Shown: positions 28,434 to 37,282 of the stretch, one piece after another
How the letters are laid out: every line of letters begins with the position of its first letter
Numbering within the stretch: position 1 is the first letter of the stretch
DNA from: Bradyrhizobium sp.
Lineage (GTDB): Bacteria > Pseudomonadota > Alphaproteobacteria > Rhizobiales > Xanthobacteraceae
Reading direction: 5' to 3'
Assembly (NCBI RefSeq): GCF_027307225.1
Contig: NZ_DAHUXJ010000049.1
Span: 1 to 64,000, forward strand
DNA: 64,000 bases
Notes under the pieces: model-generated
What the model was told of the DNA's origin: nothing
Database searches by the model: none
Seen by the model: only the letters and a program-made list of their open reading frames with translations
Translations under genes and position numbers: made by a program

Positions 28434-30614
28434 ATTGTTGAGAACGATCAGCCCGTCGACGGCGACGCCCGTGCGGCTGTTGAGGAGAAACGGATTAACG
28501 TCAATCGAGGCGATGCGGCTGCCTGCGTCCATCATCAGGTTGGACAGGCCAACGAGCGCCTTGACGACGGAAGCCTCATGCAGCGCCGGCTTGCCGCGGT
28601 AGCCGCGCAGCCTGACGCCGGCCTTGGTGCGGCCAATCAGCTTCTTTGCTTCCACCGCATCGAGAGGGGCGCCCGCCAAAGCCACGTCCCTCATCAGCTC
28701 GATCTCGACGCCGCCGGTGCCGAACAGGATGACCGGGCCCATCTCGGCATCGAGCGAACTACCGACAACCAGTTCGAGATCGGCCTTGACCTGCTGCGCG
28801 ATCAGGATGCCGTCGATCCTCGGCTTGTTCTTGAGCTTTTTCACCCGCGACATGATCTGGTCGACGGCTTTTTTGACTTCGGCGGCGCTGTTGATGTTGA
28901 GCACCACGCCACCAACATCGGATTTGTGCAGGATCTCCGCGCTGACCACCTTGGCGACGACGGGAAAGCCGATTTTTTTCGCGATCTTCACTGCTTCGGT
29001 CGAAGTCTGCGCGATCGCTTCCTTCGATATCGGAATGCCATAGGCCTTGAGCAGTTTTTTCGACGCGACCTCGTCGAGCGCCGCGCCCTTGGCGGTCTTG
29101 AGCGTGCGCTCCAGCGTCGCCCGCGCCGAGGCAGTCGAGCTTGACGCAATTTCCGGGACGTTCCTGGGCAGCTGCGCATATTCGATCAGCGATTTGATGG
29201 CGCCGACGGCGCGATCAAGCCCTTGCATCACGGCAATATGCTGCAGCGACTGGCGCAAGCCCTTGGTGAATTCGGTAAAGCCGATCGACATCGTCGAAAT
29301 GTAGATCACGGGCTTATTGGCCGACGCCGCCATTTCGTTGACGCGATGCAGGTTCCGCTCGCGCAATTCATGCGGCGCCTTCGGCAATTCAGCGTCGATG
29401 ATGACGATATCGGTGTCGGGATCGTCGATCATGATCTTGATCGACTGCATGTAAACGGAGGGATCGACCACCGCGGCAAAGCCGGCGTCGAGCGGATTGC
29501 CGACGATCGACCCGGGCCCCAGCATTTTGGCGAGCTTTTCGCTGGCGGTTTGAGTGAGCGGCGCGAAATCGAGCCCTGCCGAGGTGAACGCATCGATCAG
29601 AAGCCCGCGTTTGCCGCCGGACAGGCTTACGGCGGCAAGCCGCGAGCCCTGCGGCACGGCGGCATGCACGAAGCATTCGGTGGTTTCGACGAGTTCGTCG
29701 AGCCCGTGGGCGCGGATCACGCCTTCGCGCGAGGAGATCGCGTCAAAACTTTCGATCGAGCCGGCGAGCGCGCCGGTATGCGCCATCGCGGCGGCGCGGC
29801 CGCCTTCGGAAGCGCCGAGCTTGATCGCAATCACCGGCTTGCCCGCGGCGCGCGCCGCCTTGCAGGCCTCGCGGAATGCCTTGGTGTTGCGCACGCCTTC
29901 GAGGTAGACCACGATGACGCGGATCGAGGGATCGATCGCGAAATAGTTCATCAGATCGGTGGTTTCCAGGCCAGCTTCGTTGCCGGTGGTGACCATGTAG
30001 CCGACGCCGACGCCGCGATCTTCCAGCGCCTGACGGATCGCCATCACGATCGCGCCGGACTGGCCGGCAATCGCAACGGGACCCGCTTTCATCGTGACGA
30101 TGCGGTCGTCGATGTTGGTGAAGAGATTTTCGCCGGCGCTCAGATTGCCGAGGCAATTCGGTCCGGTGACGGCAAGCCCGGTTTCGCGGATCGCCTGCTG
30201 CAATTCGACAGCGAGCCGTTGGCTTTCCGCGTCCTGCAATTCGCTGAAGCCGGAGGTCACGATCGTCGCCGAACGGGCGCCGGCCGCCGCGGCATCCCGG
30301 ACCACCTGGACTGCAAAGCGAGCCGGCACCATCACCAGCACATGATCCGGCTTGTCCGGCAGGCTGGCGAAATCCTTGTAGCAGGGCACTCCCCAGATGG
30401 TTTCGCGCTTGCTGTTGACCGGATAGAGGCCGCCCCCGAAGCCGTATTTGATCAGGTTATTCCAGATGCGCTCGGCGTAATTACCTGGCTTATCCGTCGC
30501 GCCGACCACGACAATATTGCGCGGGTGCAGCATGGCGTGGATTTGCTGGACGACGCGGCTGGCATCGGACGGCGGCGACCATTTGCCGGCCGCATTTCCT
30601 GAACGGGCTTCCAT
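28431..30614 (-). CDS. ADP-forming acyl-CoA (acetate-CoA ligase) synthetase, fused form
   Basis: A 727-residue enzyme joining the alpha and beta parts of NDP-forming acyl-CoA synthetases. The N-terminal CoA-binding domain starts IVVVGATDKPGNYAE (about residue 34). The phosphorylated active-site His is likely in AAMAHTGALAGSIESFD. The C-terminal ATP-grasp domain contains KKLLKAYGIPISKE and GFPVVAKVVSAEILHKSDVG. Such enzymes activate acetate, short or aromatic acids to CoA thioesters, or run in reverse to make ATP. It ends within a hairpin remnant and stands alone in its orientation, with the DUF1614 gene 143 bp upstream. Confidence 0.9.
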   Translation of the reverse strand: MEARSGNAAGKWSPPSDASRVVQQIHAMLHPRNIVVVGATDKPGNYAERIWNNLIKYGFGGGLYPVNSKRETIWGVPCYKDFASLPDKPDHVLVMVPARFAVQVVRDAAAAGARSATIVTSGFSELQDAESQRLAVELQQAIRETGLAVTGPNCLGNLSAGENLFTNIDDRIVTMKAGPVAIAGQSGAIVMAIRQALEDRGVGVGYMVTTGNEAGLETTDLMNYFAIDPSIRVIVVYLEGVRNTKAFREACKAARAAGKPVIAIKLGASEGGRAAAMAHTGALAGSIESFDAISSREGVIRAHGLDELVETTECFVHAAVPQGSRLAAVSLSGGKRGLLIDAFTSAGLDFAPLTQTASEKLAKMLGPGSIVGNPLDAGFAAVVDPSVYMQSIKIMIDDPDTDIVIIDAELPKAPHELRERNLHRVNEMAASANKPVIYISTMSIGFTEFTKGLRQSLQHIAVMQGLDRAVGAIKSLIEYAQLPRNVPEIASSSTASARATLERTLKTAKGAALDEVASKKLLKAYGIPISKEAIAQTSTEAVKIAKKIGFPVVAKVVSAEILHKSDVGGVVLNINSAAEVKKAVDQIMSRVKKLKNKPRIDGILIAQQVKADLELVVGSSLDAEMGPVILFGTGGVEIELMRDVALAGAPLDAVEAKKLIGRTKAGVRLRGYRGKPALHEASVVKALVGLSNLMMDAGSRIASIDVNPFLLNSRTGVAVDGLIVLNN

Positions 30615-30757
30615 GTTTCCTAAACGCTGCCTCTGATGATTTTTCCCGGAGACGGAAATTCGGCGGTTCTCCGGCCACTTGATTTCTTATTATTGATAGT
30701 TGGCACAGGTGACAACTCGCGTTGCGCGAATGCAGGCCTGCTACCAGTTTGGACTTG

Positions 30758-31474
30758 CTACCAGGCAGGTCGTGGCCGCGCTGGCGAGACGATGCCCGCC
30801 AGCAGTACCGCCAGAATGCCGGTGAGAAAGATGCCGTCGAACGTCCCCGCGCCGCCGATGGAAGCGACGGGCGCGCCGAGGCCGGTAATCTTGTCGAGAT
30901 TGGAGAGATCCGCGCCGATCAATGTTCCCATCGAGCCGCCAATATAGGCCAGCGGAGCGGCGTATTCGCGGGAGAGAATGAACGCCAGGATCGCCGTCGC
31001 AATGACGGGTCCGAACACCGGCACCGCAATGCCAAGTCCGTGCACCGGGGTTGCCATCATATGGATGATGACGGCAATGGCGATAACGGCAATCGCCGCC
31101 TTGCCCCACAATTGGTAGCGGAGCACGAGATAGGTCGACATCAGCGTCGGGATCACGGCGCCGCCGACATTGACTGCAAGCACGGTGCCGGGCCATTGCT
31201 GCACCAGCGGTACGACATATTGCATGCCGAAGAAATCGACGACCTGTCCCGATCTCACCGTCTGTCCCGGCAGGACCGTGATCGGGATATTGAAGTAGCT
31301 GCCGATCAGCGAGCCGAATAGCAGGAGCAGCGCGACTCCCGGTCCGACGCCGAGCTTCATATAGGCGTAGCGCAGGATCCGAAGCTGAATCAGGATGATC
31401 AGTCCGATGAACAGAACCACCAGGACGGAAAACAGGGCCGGCGTCAGCGGCAGATAATGAATCTGGGAGCCCAT
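30758..31474 (-). CDS. DUF1614-type multi-pass membrane protein
   Basis: A 238-residue inner-membrane protein with about six to seven hydrophobic segments. The conserved DUF1614-like pattern includes NVGGAVIPTLMSTYLVL near the centre and GADLSNLDKI with GGAGTFDGIFLTGI near the end. Function is unknown for the family. It is divergent from the GST gene; the shared 143-bp region holds both promoters. Confidence 0.78.
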   Translation of the reverse strand: MGSQIHYLPLTPALFSVLVVLFIGLIILIQLRILRYAYMKLGVGPGVALLLLFGSLIGSYFNIPITVLPGQTVRSGQVVDFFGMQYVVPLVQQWPGTVLAVNVGGAVIPTLMSTYLVLRYQLWGKAAIAVIAIAVIIHMMATPVHGLGIAVPVFGPVIATAILAFILSREYAAPLAYIGGSMGTLIGADLSNLDKITGLGAPVASIGGAGTFDGIFLTGILAVLLAGIVSPARPRPAW

Positions 31475-31617
31475 GATGAAATTCAGCCGTTCAATATCGG
31501 TTGCCCCTGGATTAAGTTGGGAACCAGACGGGTGGATCGCAAGGCTCGAACTTCGCTCGATTGCGATCGTGGCAAGGTAGTTTCGGCAAAGTGTCGGGGC
31601 GAGGGGAGATTTGCAAG

Positions 31618-32274
31618 GTGATCACGCTTTATCATTGCAAGGCGGCGCGCTCGTTTCGTCCGCTTTGGGCGCTGGAAGAACTCGGGCTCGAGTATGAGCT
31701 CAAGATGCTGCCATTTCCGCCGCGGGTGTTCGCCAAGGAATATCTGGCGCTCAATCCGCTTGGCACTATCCCGCTTCTCATCGACGGTGACGTCCGCATG
31801 ACGGAATCGGCGGCGATCGCTCAATATCTGGTCACGCAGTATGGCCCTACGCCGCTCGCGATCGGTACGGACGAGCCCGAGTTTGGCGGTTACCTCAACT
31901 GGCTGCATTTCGGCGAAGCGACGCTGACTTTTCCGCAAACGCTGGTGCTGCGTTACTCGAGGCTCGAGCCGGAAGAGCGGCGCAATCCGCAGGTCGTGGC
32001 CGACTATTCGAAGTGGTTCTTAGGCCGGCTGCGCGCGGTCGAGGCTGCGGTTGCAAATCGCGACATGTTGTGCGGCGGCCGGTTTACCGCCGCCGATATT
32101 TCCGTGGGCTACGCGCTGCTAATGGCGGAGCGTCTCGGCCTGTCCGGGGATTTTACGCCGGCCGTTGTTGGCTATTGGCAGCGGTTGCGCGAGCGCGACA
32201 GCTTCCGCCGGGCGGTGAAGGCCGAAACGCTGGCCGCCGAACAGCAGAAAATCCCGGACACGTCGTGGTCGTGA
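31618..32274 (+). CDS. Glutathione S-transferase family protein
   Basis: A 218-residue cytosolic GST. The thioredoxin-like N-terminal domain opens ITLYHCKAARSFRPLWALEE and continues to the conserved cis-Pro/Ser-Glu region TIPLLIDGDVRMTESAAI. The helical C-terminal domain contains RFTAADISVGYAL, the usual N-capping box. GTG 31618 is preferred because GAGGGGAG lies nine bases upstream; the longer frame from 31561 adds an unsupported tail. Substrate not predictable. Confidence 0.88.
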   Translation: MITLYHCKAARSFRPLWALEELGLEYELKMLPFPPRVFAKEYLALNPLGTIPLLIDGDVRMTESAAIAQYLVTQYGPTPLAIGTDEPEFGGYLNWLHFGEATLTFPQTLVLRYSRLEPEERRNPQVVADYSKWFLGRLRAVEAAVANRDMLCGGRFTAADISVGYALLMAERLGLSGDFTPAVVGYWQRLRERDSFRRAVKAETLAAEQQKIPDTSWS

Positions 32275-32288
32275 TGGCTTGCGAGCGC

Positions 32289-32873
32289 TCAGTGCGTATC
32301 CAGTAGCTTGTTCAGCCGCAGCCGCGTGATCAGGTAGACGTTCTGCAGGTCGTTGGCGAATTCGGTCTGGGTGTCGTTCTGCAACCGCCGCTTGAACTCG
32401 AAGAAGATCCCTTCCTTGGTATACATCTTCACCGCGATGATGAAGGGAAATCCGAATTTTGCCTTATAGGCGGCGTTGAGGCGCGACAATTCGGCGAATT
32501 CGGCCGGCGGCAGCGAGTCGAGCCCGGCGCTCGCCTGCTCGGCAACCGACGAGGCCGTCATTGTTCCGGCCTTGGCTTCCTTGCCGGCCAGATCGGGGTG
32601 ACTTTGCAACAAGGCAAGCTGCTTGGTTGCCGGAGCATCCTTCGCCACGGCAACCATCGCAGCATGCATATCGTCGGGGCTGGCAAACGGACGTTTCTCC
32701 CAGGCCTTCTCCGCAACCCACGGCGATTTCTCGAAGATGCCGCCGAACTTCACGACGAAGGCGGCGCGGTCCATGGCGTTGATCGGCGCCATGTCGACCG
32801 GGCCGGCAAACGCCGCCGGCCCGAGCAGCAGCGCACAAATCAGCGAGGCAGCAAGCGAGATGCGACCGATCAT
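32289..32873 (-). CDS. uraD: OHCU decarboxylase with a signal peptide
   Basis: 2-oxo-4-hydroxy-4-carboxy-5-ureidoimidazoline decarboxylase, the last enzymatic step from urate to S-allantoin. ATG 32873 has AAAGGA upstream. Residues 1-23 (RISLAASLICALLLGPAAFA) form a clear Sec-type signal peptide, unusual for this enzyme. Family blocks are AFVVKFGGIFEKSPWVAE, LALLQSHPDLAGK and LSRLNAAYKAKFGFPFIIAV, including the catalytic His in SHPDL. It follows the hydroxyisourate hydrolase gene by 31 bp, so both act in sequence, probably in the periplasm. Confidence 0.88.
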   Translation of the reverse strand: MIGRISLAASLICALLLGPAAFAGPVDMAPINAMDRAAFVVKFGGIFEKSPWVAEKAWEKRPFASPDDMHAAMVAVAKDAPATKQLALLQSHPDLAGKEAKAGTMTASSVAEQASAGLDSLPPAEFAELSRLNAAYKAKFGFPFIIAVKMYTKEGIFFEFKRRLQNDTQTEFANDLQNVYLITRLRLNKLLDTH

Positions 32874-32904
32874 GCTCAACGTCCTTTCGCCTGCGTGCGG
32901 GGTA

Positions 32905-33351
32905 TCAGCTACCGCGGTACGTCGTGTAGCTCCAGGGCGCGACCAGGATCGGCACGTGATAATGCGACTTGGCGTCGGCGATGCCAAACTGGATGACCGC
33001 CTTTTCCAGGAAGGGCGGGTTGGGCAGCTGGGTACCGAGCTTGGCGAAGTACTCGCCGACATAAAATACCAGCTGAAATTTGCCGGTCTTCATGTTCTCC
33101 GGCGTCATCAGAGGTTCGGCGTTGCGGCCGTCCGCATTGGTGTGCACCGTCTTGAGCAGCTTGTAGGTGTCGCCCTCAAGTTCGCTGAACTCGATCTTGA
33201 TGCCCTCGCCGGGCTTGCCGTTCGCCGTATCCAGAACGTGGGTGGTCAATCCAGGCGTTCCGGCGGCCAGCGCGGTCCTGTTGCCAAGCGCTGCGAACGC
33301 CAACATGGCCGAGCCCGCTCCCAACAGACCTCGTCGGTTAAGTCCTGTCAT
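32905..33351 (-). CDS. uraH: 5-hydroxyisourate hydrolase (transthyretin-like), exported
   Basis: Hydrolyses 5-hydroxyisourate to OHCU. It has 148 residues. A Tat-like leader (NRRGLLGAGSAMLAFAALG) precedes the mature start at about TPGLTTHVLDTANGKPG. The hallmark C-terminal tetrapeptide YRGS and the active-site His residues in LTTHVLD and SHYHVP are present. It precedes the exported OHCU decarboxylase gene, giving a two-gene extracytoplasmic urate pathway. No uricase or xanthine dehydrogenase partner lies beside it in the window. Confidence 0.92.
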   Translation of the reverse strand: MTGLNRRGLLGAGSAMLAFAALGNRTALAAGTPGLTTHVLDTANGKPGEGIKIEFSELEGDTYKLLKTVHTNADGRNAEPLMTPENMKTGKFQLVFYVGEYFAKLGTQLPNPPFLEKAVIQFGIADAKSHYHVPILVAPWSYTTYRGS

Positions 33352-33470
33352 CGTCCTGCTCCATCAGTTGCCCCATCCAGCGATACGCGGGGTGATCCAA
33401 TTTAGCGCTGCAAAAACCACACCACGCAAGGCATTTCCTGCGTTGACGGTGGTCGAGGACAGATTGGCAG

Positions 33471-33827
33471 TCAGCGTTCGGGCGTCGGATTATCACCGGT
33501 CTTTGCGGCCACTTCGCGTGCAGCGCGAACCTTCGCCATCATCGCGTTGCAATATTCGTGGCGTTCGCGGTCGAAAGCCTGCTGGCGGGCGCGGAAGGCA
33601 TCCACCCTTCGGCGGATTTCGTCACGCAAGTCGCCGTGGCTTACCGGGGTCAGGCGAGCGGGAAGAACGTCCACCGGACGTTGTTCAACGATCGCAGGAT
33701 GATTTGCCGGTTCCGATGGACGCGGCGTTTCGAGCGGGCGTTCGGGATATGCCGTTTTCCCGGTCACCGACTGCACAAACGCCATGGTCTGCGCGATGAG
33801 AAGATCGCGTTCGTTCTTCCACGTCAT
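33471..33827 (-). CDS. Small hypothetical protein
   Basis: A 118-residue protein with no recognised family. It opens MTWKNERDLLIAQTMAFVQS, has a Pro-rich middle (about residues 28-55) and an Arg-rich amphipathic helix (DEIRRRVDAFRARQQAF). No signal peptide or membrane span. It lies between the uraHD pair and the acyl-CoA ligase on the same strand. Supported by consistent codon usage and ATG start only. Confidence 0.6.
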   Translation of the reverse strand: MTWKNERDLLIAQTMAFVQSVTGKTAYPERPLETPRPSEPANHPAIVEQRPVDVLPARLTPVSHGDLRDEIRRRVDAFRARQQAFDRERHEYCNAMMAKVRAAREVAAKTGDNPTPER

Positions 33828-33953
33828 GCCGCACCTCAGCCCGAAAACATCTCAGCAAAAAGCCGATGGGCAATCAACGACGGCGTGAGCGAAGTCCACA
33901 TCTAAAAAAGGTTTCGCATGCCGGCACGTTGCGCCGGCGGTGTCCGGGCCTTC

Positions 33954-35504
33954 TCACACGATCCGCGAGGTCTTGTTGCCCCAATAGCGGTCGCGCAACA
34001 GCCGCTTGTAGAGTTTGCCCGTCGGCAGTCGGGGCAGTTGCTCCTCGAAATCGATCGAGCGAGGCACCTTCTGGCGCGACAGCGACTGGCTGCAGAAGCC
34101 GATCAGCTCCTCGGCGAGTTCGGCACAAGGCTTCACCCCCGGCATCGGCTGTACCACCGCTTTGACTTCTTCGCCCAGATCCGCATTGGGCACACCGAAT
34201 ACCGCGGCGTCGGCGATCTTCGGATGGGTGATCAGCAGATTTTCGCATTCCTGCGGATAGATGTTCACGCCGCCCGAGATGATCATGAAGGTCGCGCGAT
34301 CGGTCAGGTAAAGATAGCCGTCTTTGTCGACATAGCCGACATCCCCCACGGTGCTCATGCTGCCGTCCGCCGAGCGCGCCTCACGCGTTTTGTCGGGATC
34401 GTTGAAATACTCGAAGGCGCTCGCGGTCTTGAACCAGACCGTGCCCGGTGTGCCGAGCGGGCAGGGCTTCATATTCTCATCAAGGACGTGAAGGTCACCC
34501 AGCAGAACCTTGCCCACCGTGCCGCGATGGGCGAGCCACTCGGCGGAGTTGCAGGCGGTAAAGCCAAGACCTCCGGTGGCGCCGTAATATTCGTGAATGA
34601 TCGGTCCCCACCATTTGATCATGTCTTCCTTGACAGCGGCCGGGCAGGGAGCGGCGGCGTGAACGGCGATCTCAAGAGACGACAGATCGTAGCGGGAGCG
34701 CACCCCTTCGGGCAGCTTCAGCATGCGTGAAAACATGGTCGGAACAAGCTGGCTGTGGGTCACGCCCCATTGCTCGACCAGCTCGAGATAACGTTGCGGA
34801 TCAAAACTCTCCATGATGATGACGGTGCCGCCCATCCGGATCGTGAGGTTGACCGCGGCTTGCGGCGCCGAGTGATAGAGTGGCGCCGGCGACAGATAGA
34901 TCATGCCCTCGCGGTACTGCCAGAGCTTTTGCAGGAAATCGAACAGCGGCAATTGCTCCGAGGGCGGTTGTTCCGCCAGCGGGCGCAAAATGCCTTTTGG
35001 CCGCCCCGTGGTGCCCGACGAATAAAGCATCGCCGTGCCGATCGATTGATCCGCGATCGGTGTTTTGGGAAGTCCTGCGGTGGCTTCCTTCAACCCGACG
35101 ATACCGTCGCTTTCGACTGCGCCGTCCGCCACGATGCAGAGCTCGATCTTCGGGCATTCCTTGAGCGCCTCGCGCGCGACGTCGAGCTTGGCGACGGAAG
35201 TGATGAGAATGCGGGATTGGCTGTTGTTGACGATATAGGCGAGTTCCGCCGCCGTCAGATAGCAATTGACGCAGGTGAAATAGAGGCCGGCCTTCTCGCC
35301 CGCGCCGCAGACTTCCAGGTAGCGGCTGTTGTTCTCCATGTAGATCGCATAATGGTCGAGCCGCTTCATGCCGCGGTTGCGAAACAGATGCGCGAGGCGG
35401 TTGGTGCGCGCCTCGAGCTCGGCATAGCTCACGGACTCGCCGGAGTTCGCCATGATGAAGGCGGGCTGAAGTGGACGAAGATGAGCGTGCTTGCCGGTAA
35501 ACAT
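33954..35504 (-). CDS. AMP-forming acyl-CoA synthetase
   Basis: ANL-superfamily ligase of 516 residues making acyl-AMP then acyl-CoA. The phosphate loop is MLYSSGTTGRPKGIL; the YGATGG and GDVGYVDKDGYLYLTDR motifs follow; the hinge ISGGVNIYPQE is typical of fatty or aromatic acyl-CoA ligases; and the catalytic Lys is in LPRLPTGKLYKRLL. No coenzyme-A partner genes are beside it. The substrate could be a medium-chain, cyclic or aromatic acid. Confidence 0.92.
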   Translation of the reverse strand: MFTGKHAHLRPLQPAFIMANSGESVSYAELEARTNRLAHLFRNRGMKRLDHYAIYMENNSRYLEVCGAGEKAGLYFTCVNCYLTAAELAYIVNNSQSRILITSVAKLDVAREALKECPKIELCIVADGAVESDGIVGLKEATAGLPKTPIADQSIGTAMLYSSGTTGRPKGILRPLAEQPPSEQLPLFDFLQKLWQYREGMIYLSPAPLYHSAPQAAVNLTIRMGGTVIIMESFDPQRYLELVEQWGVTHSQLVPTMFSRMLKLPEGVRSRYDLSSLEIAVHAAAPCPAAVKEDMIKWWGPIIHEYYGATGGLGFTACNSAEWLAHRGTVGKVLLGDLHVLDENMKPCPLGTPGTVWFKTASAFEYFNDPDKTREARSADGSMSTVGDVGYVDKDGYLYLTDRATFMIISGGVNIYPQECENLLITHPKIADAAVFGVPNADLGEEVKAVVQPMPGVKPCAELAEELIGFCSQSLSRQKVPRSIDFEEQLPRLPTGKLYKRLLRDRYWGNKTSRIV

Positions 35505-36076
35505 CGTTCGAGCGACTCCCCGTAAGGCCGGTCAAACAGACGCTGATGGCGCGGCGACTTGCCGGCCGTGCGCGTCGTCCTCCCGGACAATTTTCATTCG
35601 TTGTTTTGGGGGATGTTAGCGGAGCAGGGAGGCGGCGTCACCACCGCCATCGTCAAAAGTTGCATGCGTATTGCGCCTCGCTTCATGCTGATCGATCGGC
35701 TTGAGCGCTCACTTGGAGCGGCGGCCGCGCAAACGAGGAGCATGTGCCTTACCGATATCGCCGTCTTCATCCCAGCCGCCCGCCGAAAATGCCGCCCCGG
35801 ATAATCGGCCAGTTGTCCCGGGATCGCGCAGCGAAGTAGTCACCTCTGACCACAGCCGGTTCATTTGCATGCCGAGATGGCCAAGATCGCCCCTTCAATC
35901 GCGCGGGAACTTCTGCGGTCGAGTGACTGCGCGCCTGCTTTTTTGGAGGGGCGGGTGCGACCGATTTCGCTTGATCCCGGTCGTTGCATGAACAGATTAT
36001 CGGCGGTCTCTTCTTGGTGTTGTCGCATATCTGGATTACCTCGGCTGGTTGCAACCGTCGTCGACAGGAGGAAGAA
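35505..36076. other. Divergent intergenic region, no gene seen
   Basis: 572 bp between the acyl-CoA ligase start and the efflux adaptor start. Short frames exist on both strands (for example 35559-35804 plus) but none has a ribosome site with a recognisable domain. No TetR- or MarR-type regulator, as often found beside RND pumps, was found here. Promoters for both flanking genes should lie in this stretch. Confidence 0.5.
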
Positions 36077-37282
36077 TTGAGCGCGAGTGAGCAATCGACG
36101 CGTCCGGTTCGAATGGCCGATATGCGATCGTTTTACAGCCTGTCCCCGATCCCGATCCTTATCGTTCTCGCCGGGCTTGTTTCGGGTTGCGAACAAAAGC
36201 AGGCGGCGCAAGCTGCCGCCCCGCCGGCGCCGCCCGTCACTGTCGCCCAGCCCGTCAAACGAACCGTCACCGACTGGGACGAATTCACGGGGCGTTTCGA
36301 TGCGGTCCAGCAGGTGCAGGTGCGGGCTCGCGTTGGCGGCTTCATCACGGACGTCGAGTTCCGTGATGGCGCCTTCGTCAAGACCGGCGATCTCTTGTAC
36401 CTGATCGATGCAAGGCCGTTCGAGGCCGTCGCCACGCAGGCCGATGGTCAGTTGTCGGATGCGCGCGCCAAGGTCGAACTGGCCAAGCGGGAGCTGGATC
36501 GCGCGCTGACGCTGCAGCAGTCGCAAAATGTAGCGGAGTCCACGGTCGACCAGCGGCGTCAGGCGCTGCAGGCGGCGAGGGCGGCCGAGTTGCAGGCCGA
36601 AGGCGTGCTCAAGGCGGCCCAGCTCAATGTCGAATTCACCCACGTCAAGGCGCCGATCGACGGCCGGGTCAGCCGGCACCTGGTCGATATCGGCAATCTG
36701 GTCCAGGGCAGCGAAGGCAATTCGACGCTGTTGACGTCGATCGTCTCGCTCGATCCGATCTACATCTATTTCGATATCGATGAAGCGACCTATCTCAAAT
36801 ACAACCGGCTCTGGTTCGAGGGCAAACGTCCGAGCTCGCGCGATAATCCCAACCCGGTCGAGGTGACGCTGACCGGCGAGGCCAAGCCGTCGCACAAGGG
36901 CACCGTCGATTTCCTTGACAACCAGCTCGATGTTTCGACCGGTACGCTGCGCGGCCGTGCGGTGATCCCGAACAAGGATATGTCGATTCTGCCCGGACAA
37001 TTCGGCCGCGTTCGCCTGATCGCGAGCGCGCCGTATGAGGCGTTGCTGGTGCCGGATACGGCTGTCGCGACCGATCAGGCGCGCAAGATCCTGTTCGTGG
37101 TCAAGGACGACAACATGGTCGAGGCGAGGCCCGTCGTGCTCGGACCGCTCGACCAGGGCCTGCGGGTGGTCCGCGAAGGGCTCCAGCCCGAAGACCGCGT
37201 GGTGGTCGATGGATTGCAGCGCGTGCGGGTTGGCGCGAAGGTCACGCCGCACGAGGCCAAGCCCGTAGGTAACAAGACATGA
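36077..37282 (+). CDS. RND efflux periplasmic adaptor lipoprotein (AcrA-like)
   Basis: Membrane fusion protein linking an RND pump to an outer-membrane channel. TTG 36077 is chosen because AGGAGG (36066-36071) lies at ideal spacing; ATG 36113 is an alternative. A lipobox (LAGLVSGC) marks lipid attachment. After it come the adaptor motifs QVQVRARVGGFITDV (lipoyl half), a coiled-coil hairpin (ARAKVELAKRELDRALTLQQ), and VKAPIDGRVSRHLVDIGNLV. It overlaps the pump gene by ATGA. No TolC-like channel is in the window. Confidence 0.9.
   Translation: MSASEQSTRPVRMADMRSFYSLSPIPILIVLAGLVSGCEQKQAAQAAAPPAPPVTVAQPVKRTVTDWDEFTGRFDAVQQVQVRARVGGFITDVEFRDGAFVKTGDLLYLIDARPFEAVATQADGQLSDARAKVELAKRELDRALTLQQSQNVAESTVDQRRQALQAARAAELQAEGVLKAAQLNVEFTHVKAPIDGRVSRHLVDIGNLVQGSEGNSTLLTSIVSLDPIYIYFDIDEATYLKYNRLWFEGKRPSSRDNPNPVEVTLTGEAKPSHKGTVDFLDNQLDVSTGTLRGRAVIPNKDMSILPGQFGRVRLIASAPYEALLVPDTAVATDQARKILFVVKDDNMVEARPVVLGPLDQGLRVVREGLQPEDRVVVDGLQRVRVGAKVTPHEAKPVGNKT

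Noticed and set aside
35559..35804. 81-codon frame in the divergent region
   Set aside because: No ribosome site or recognisable family.
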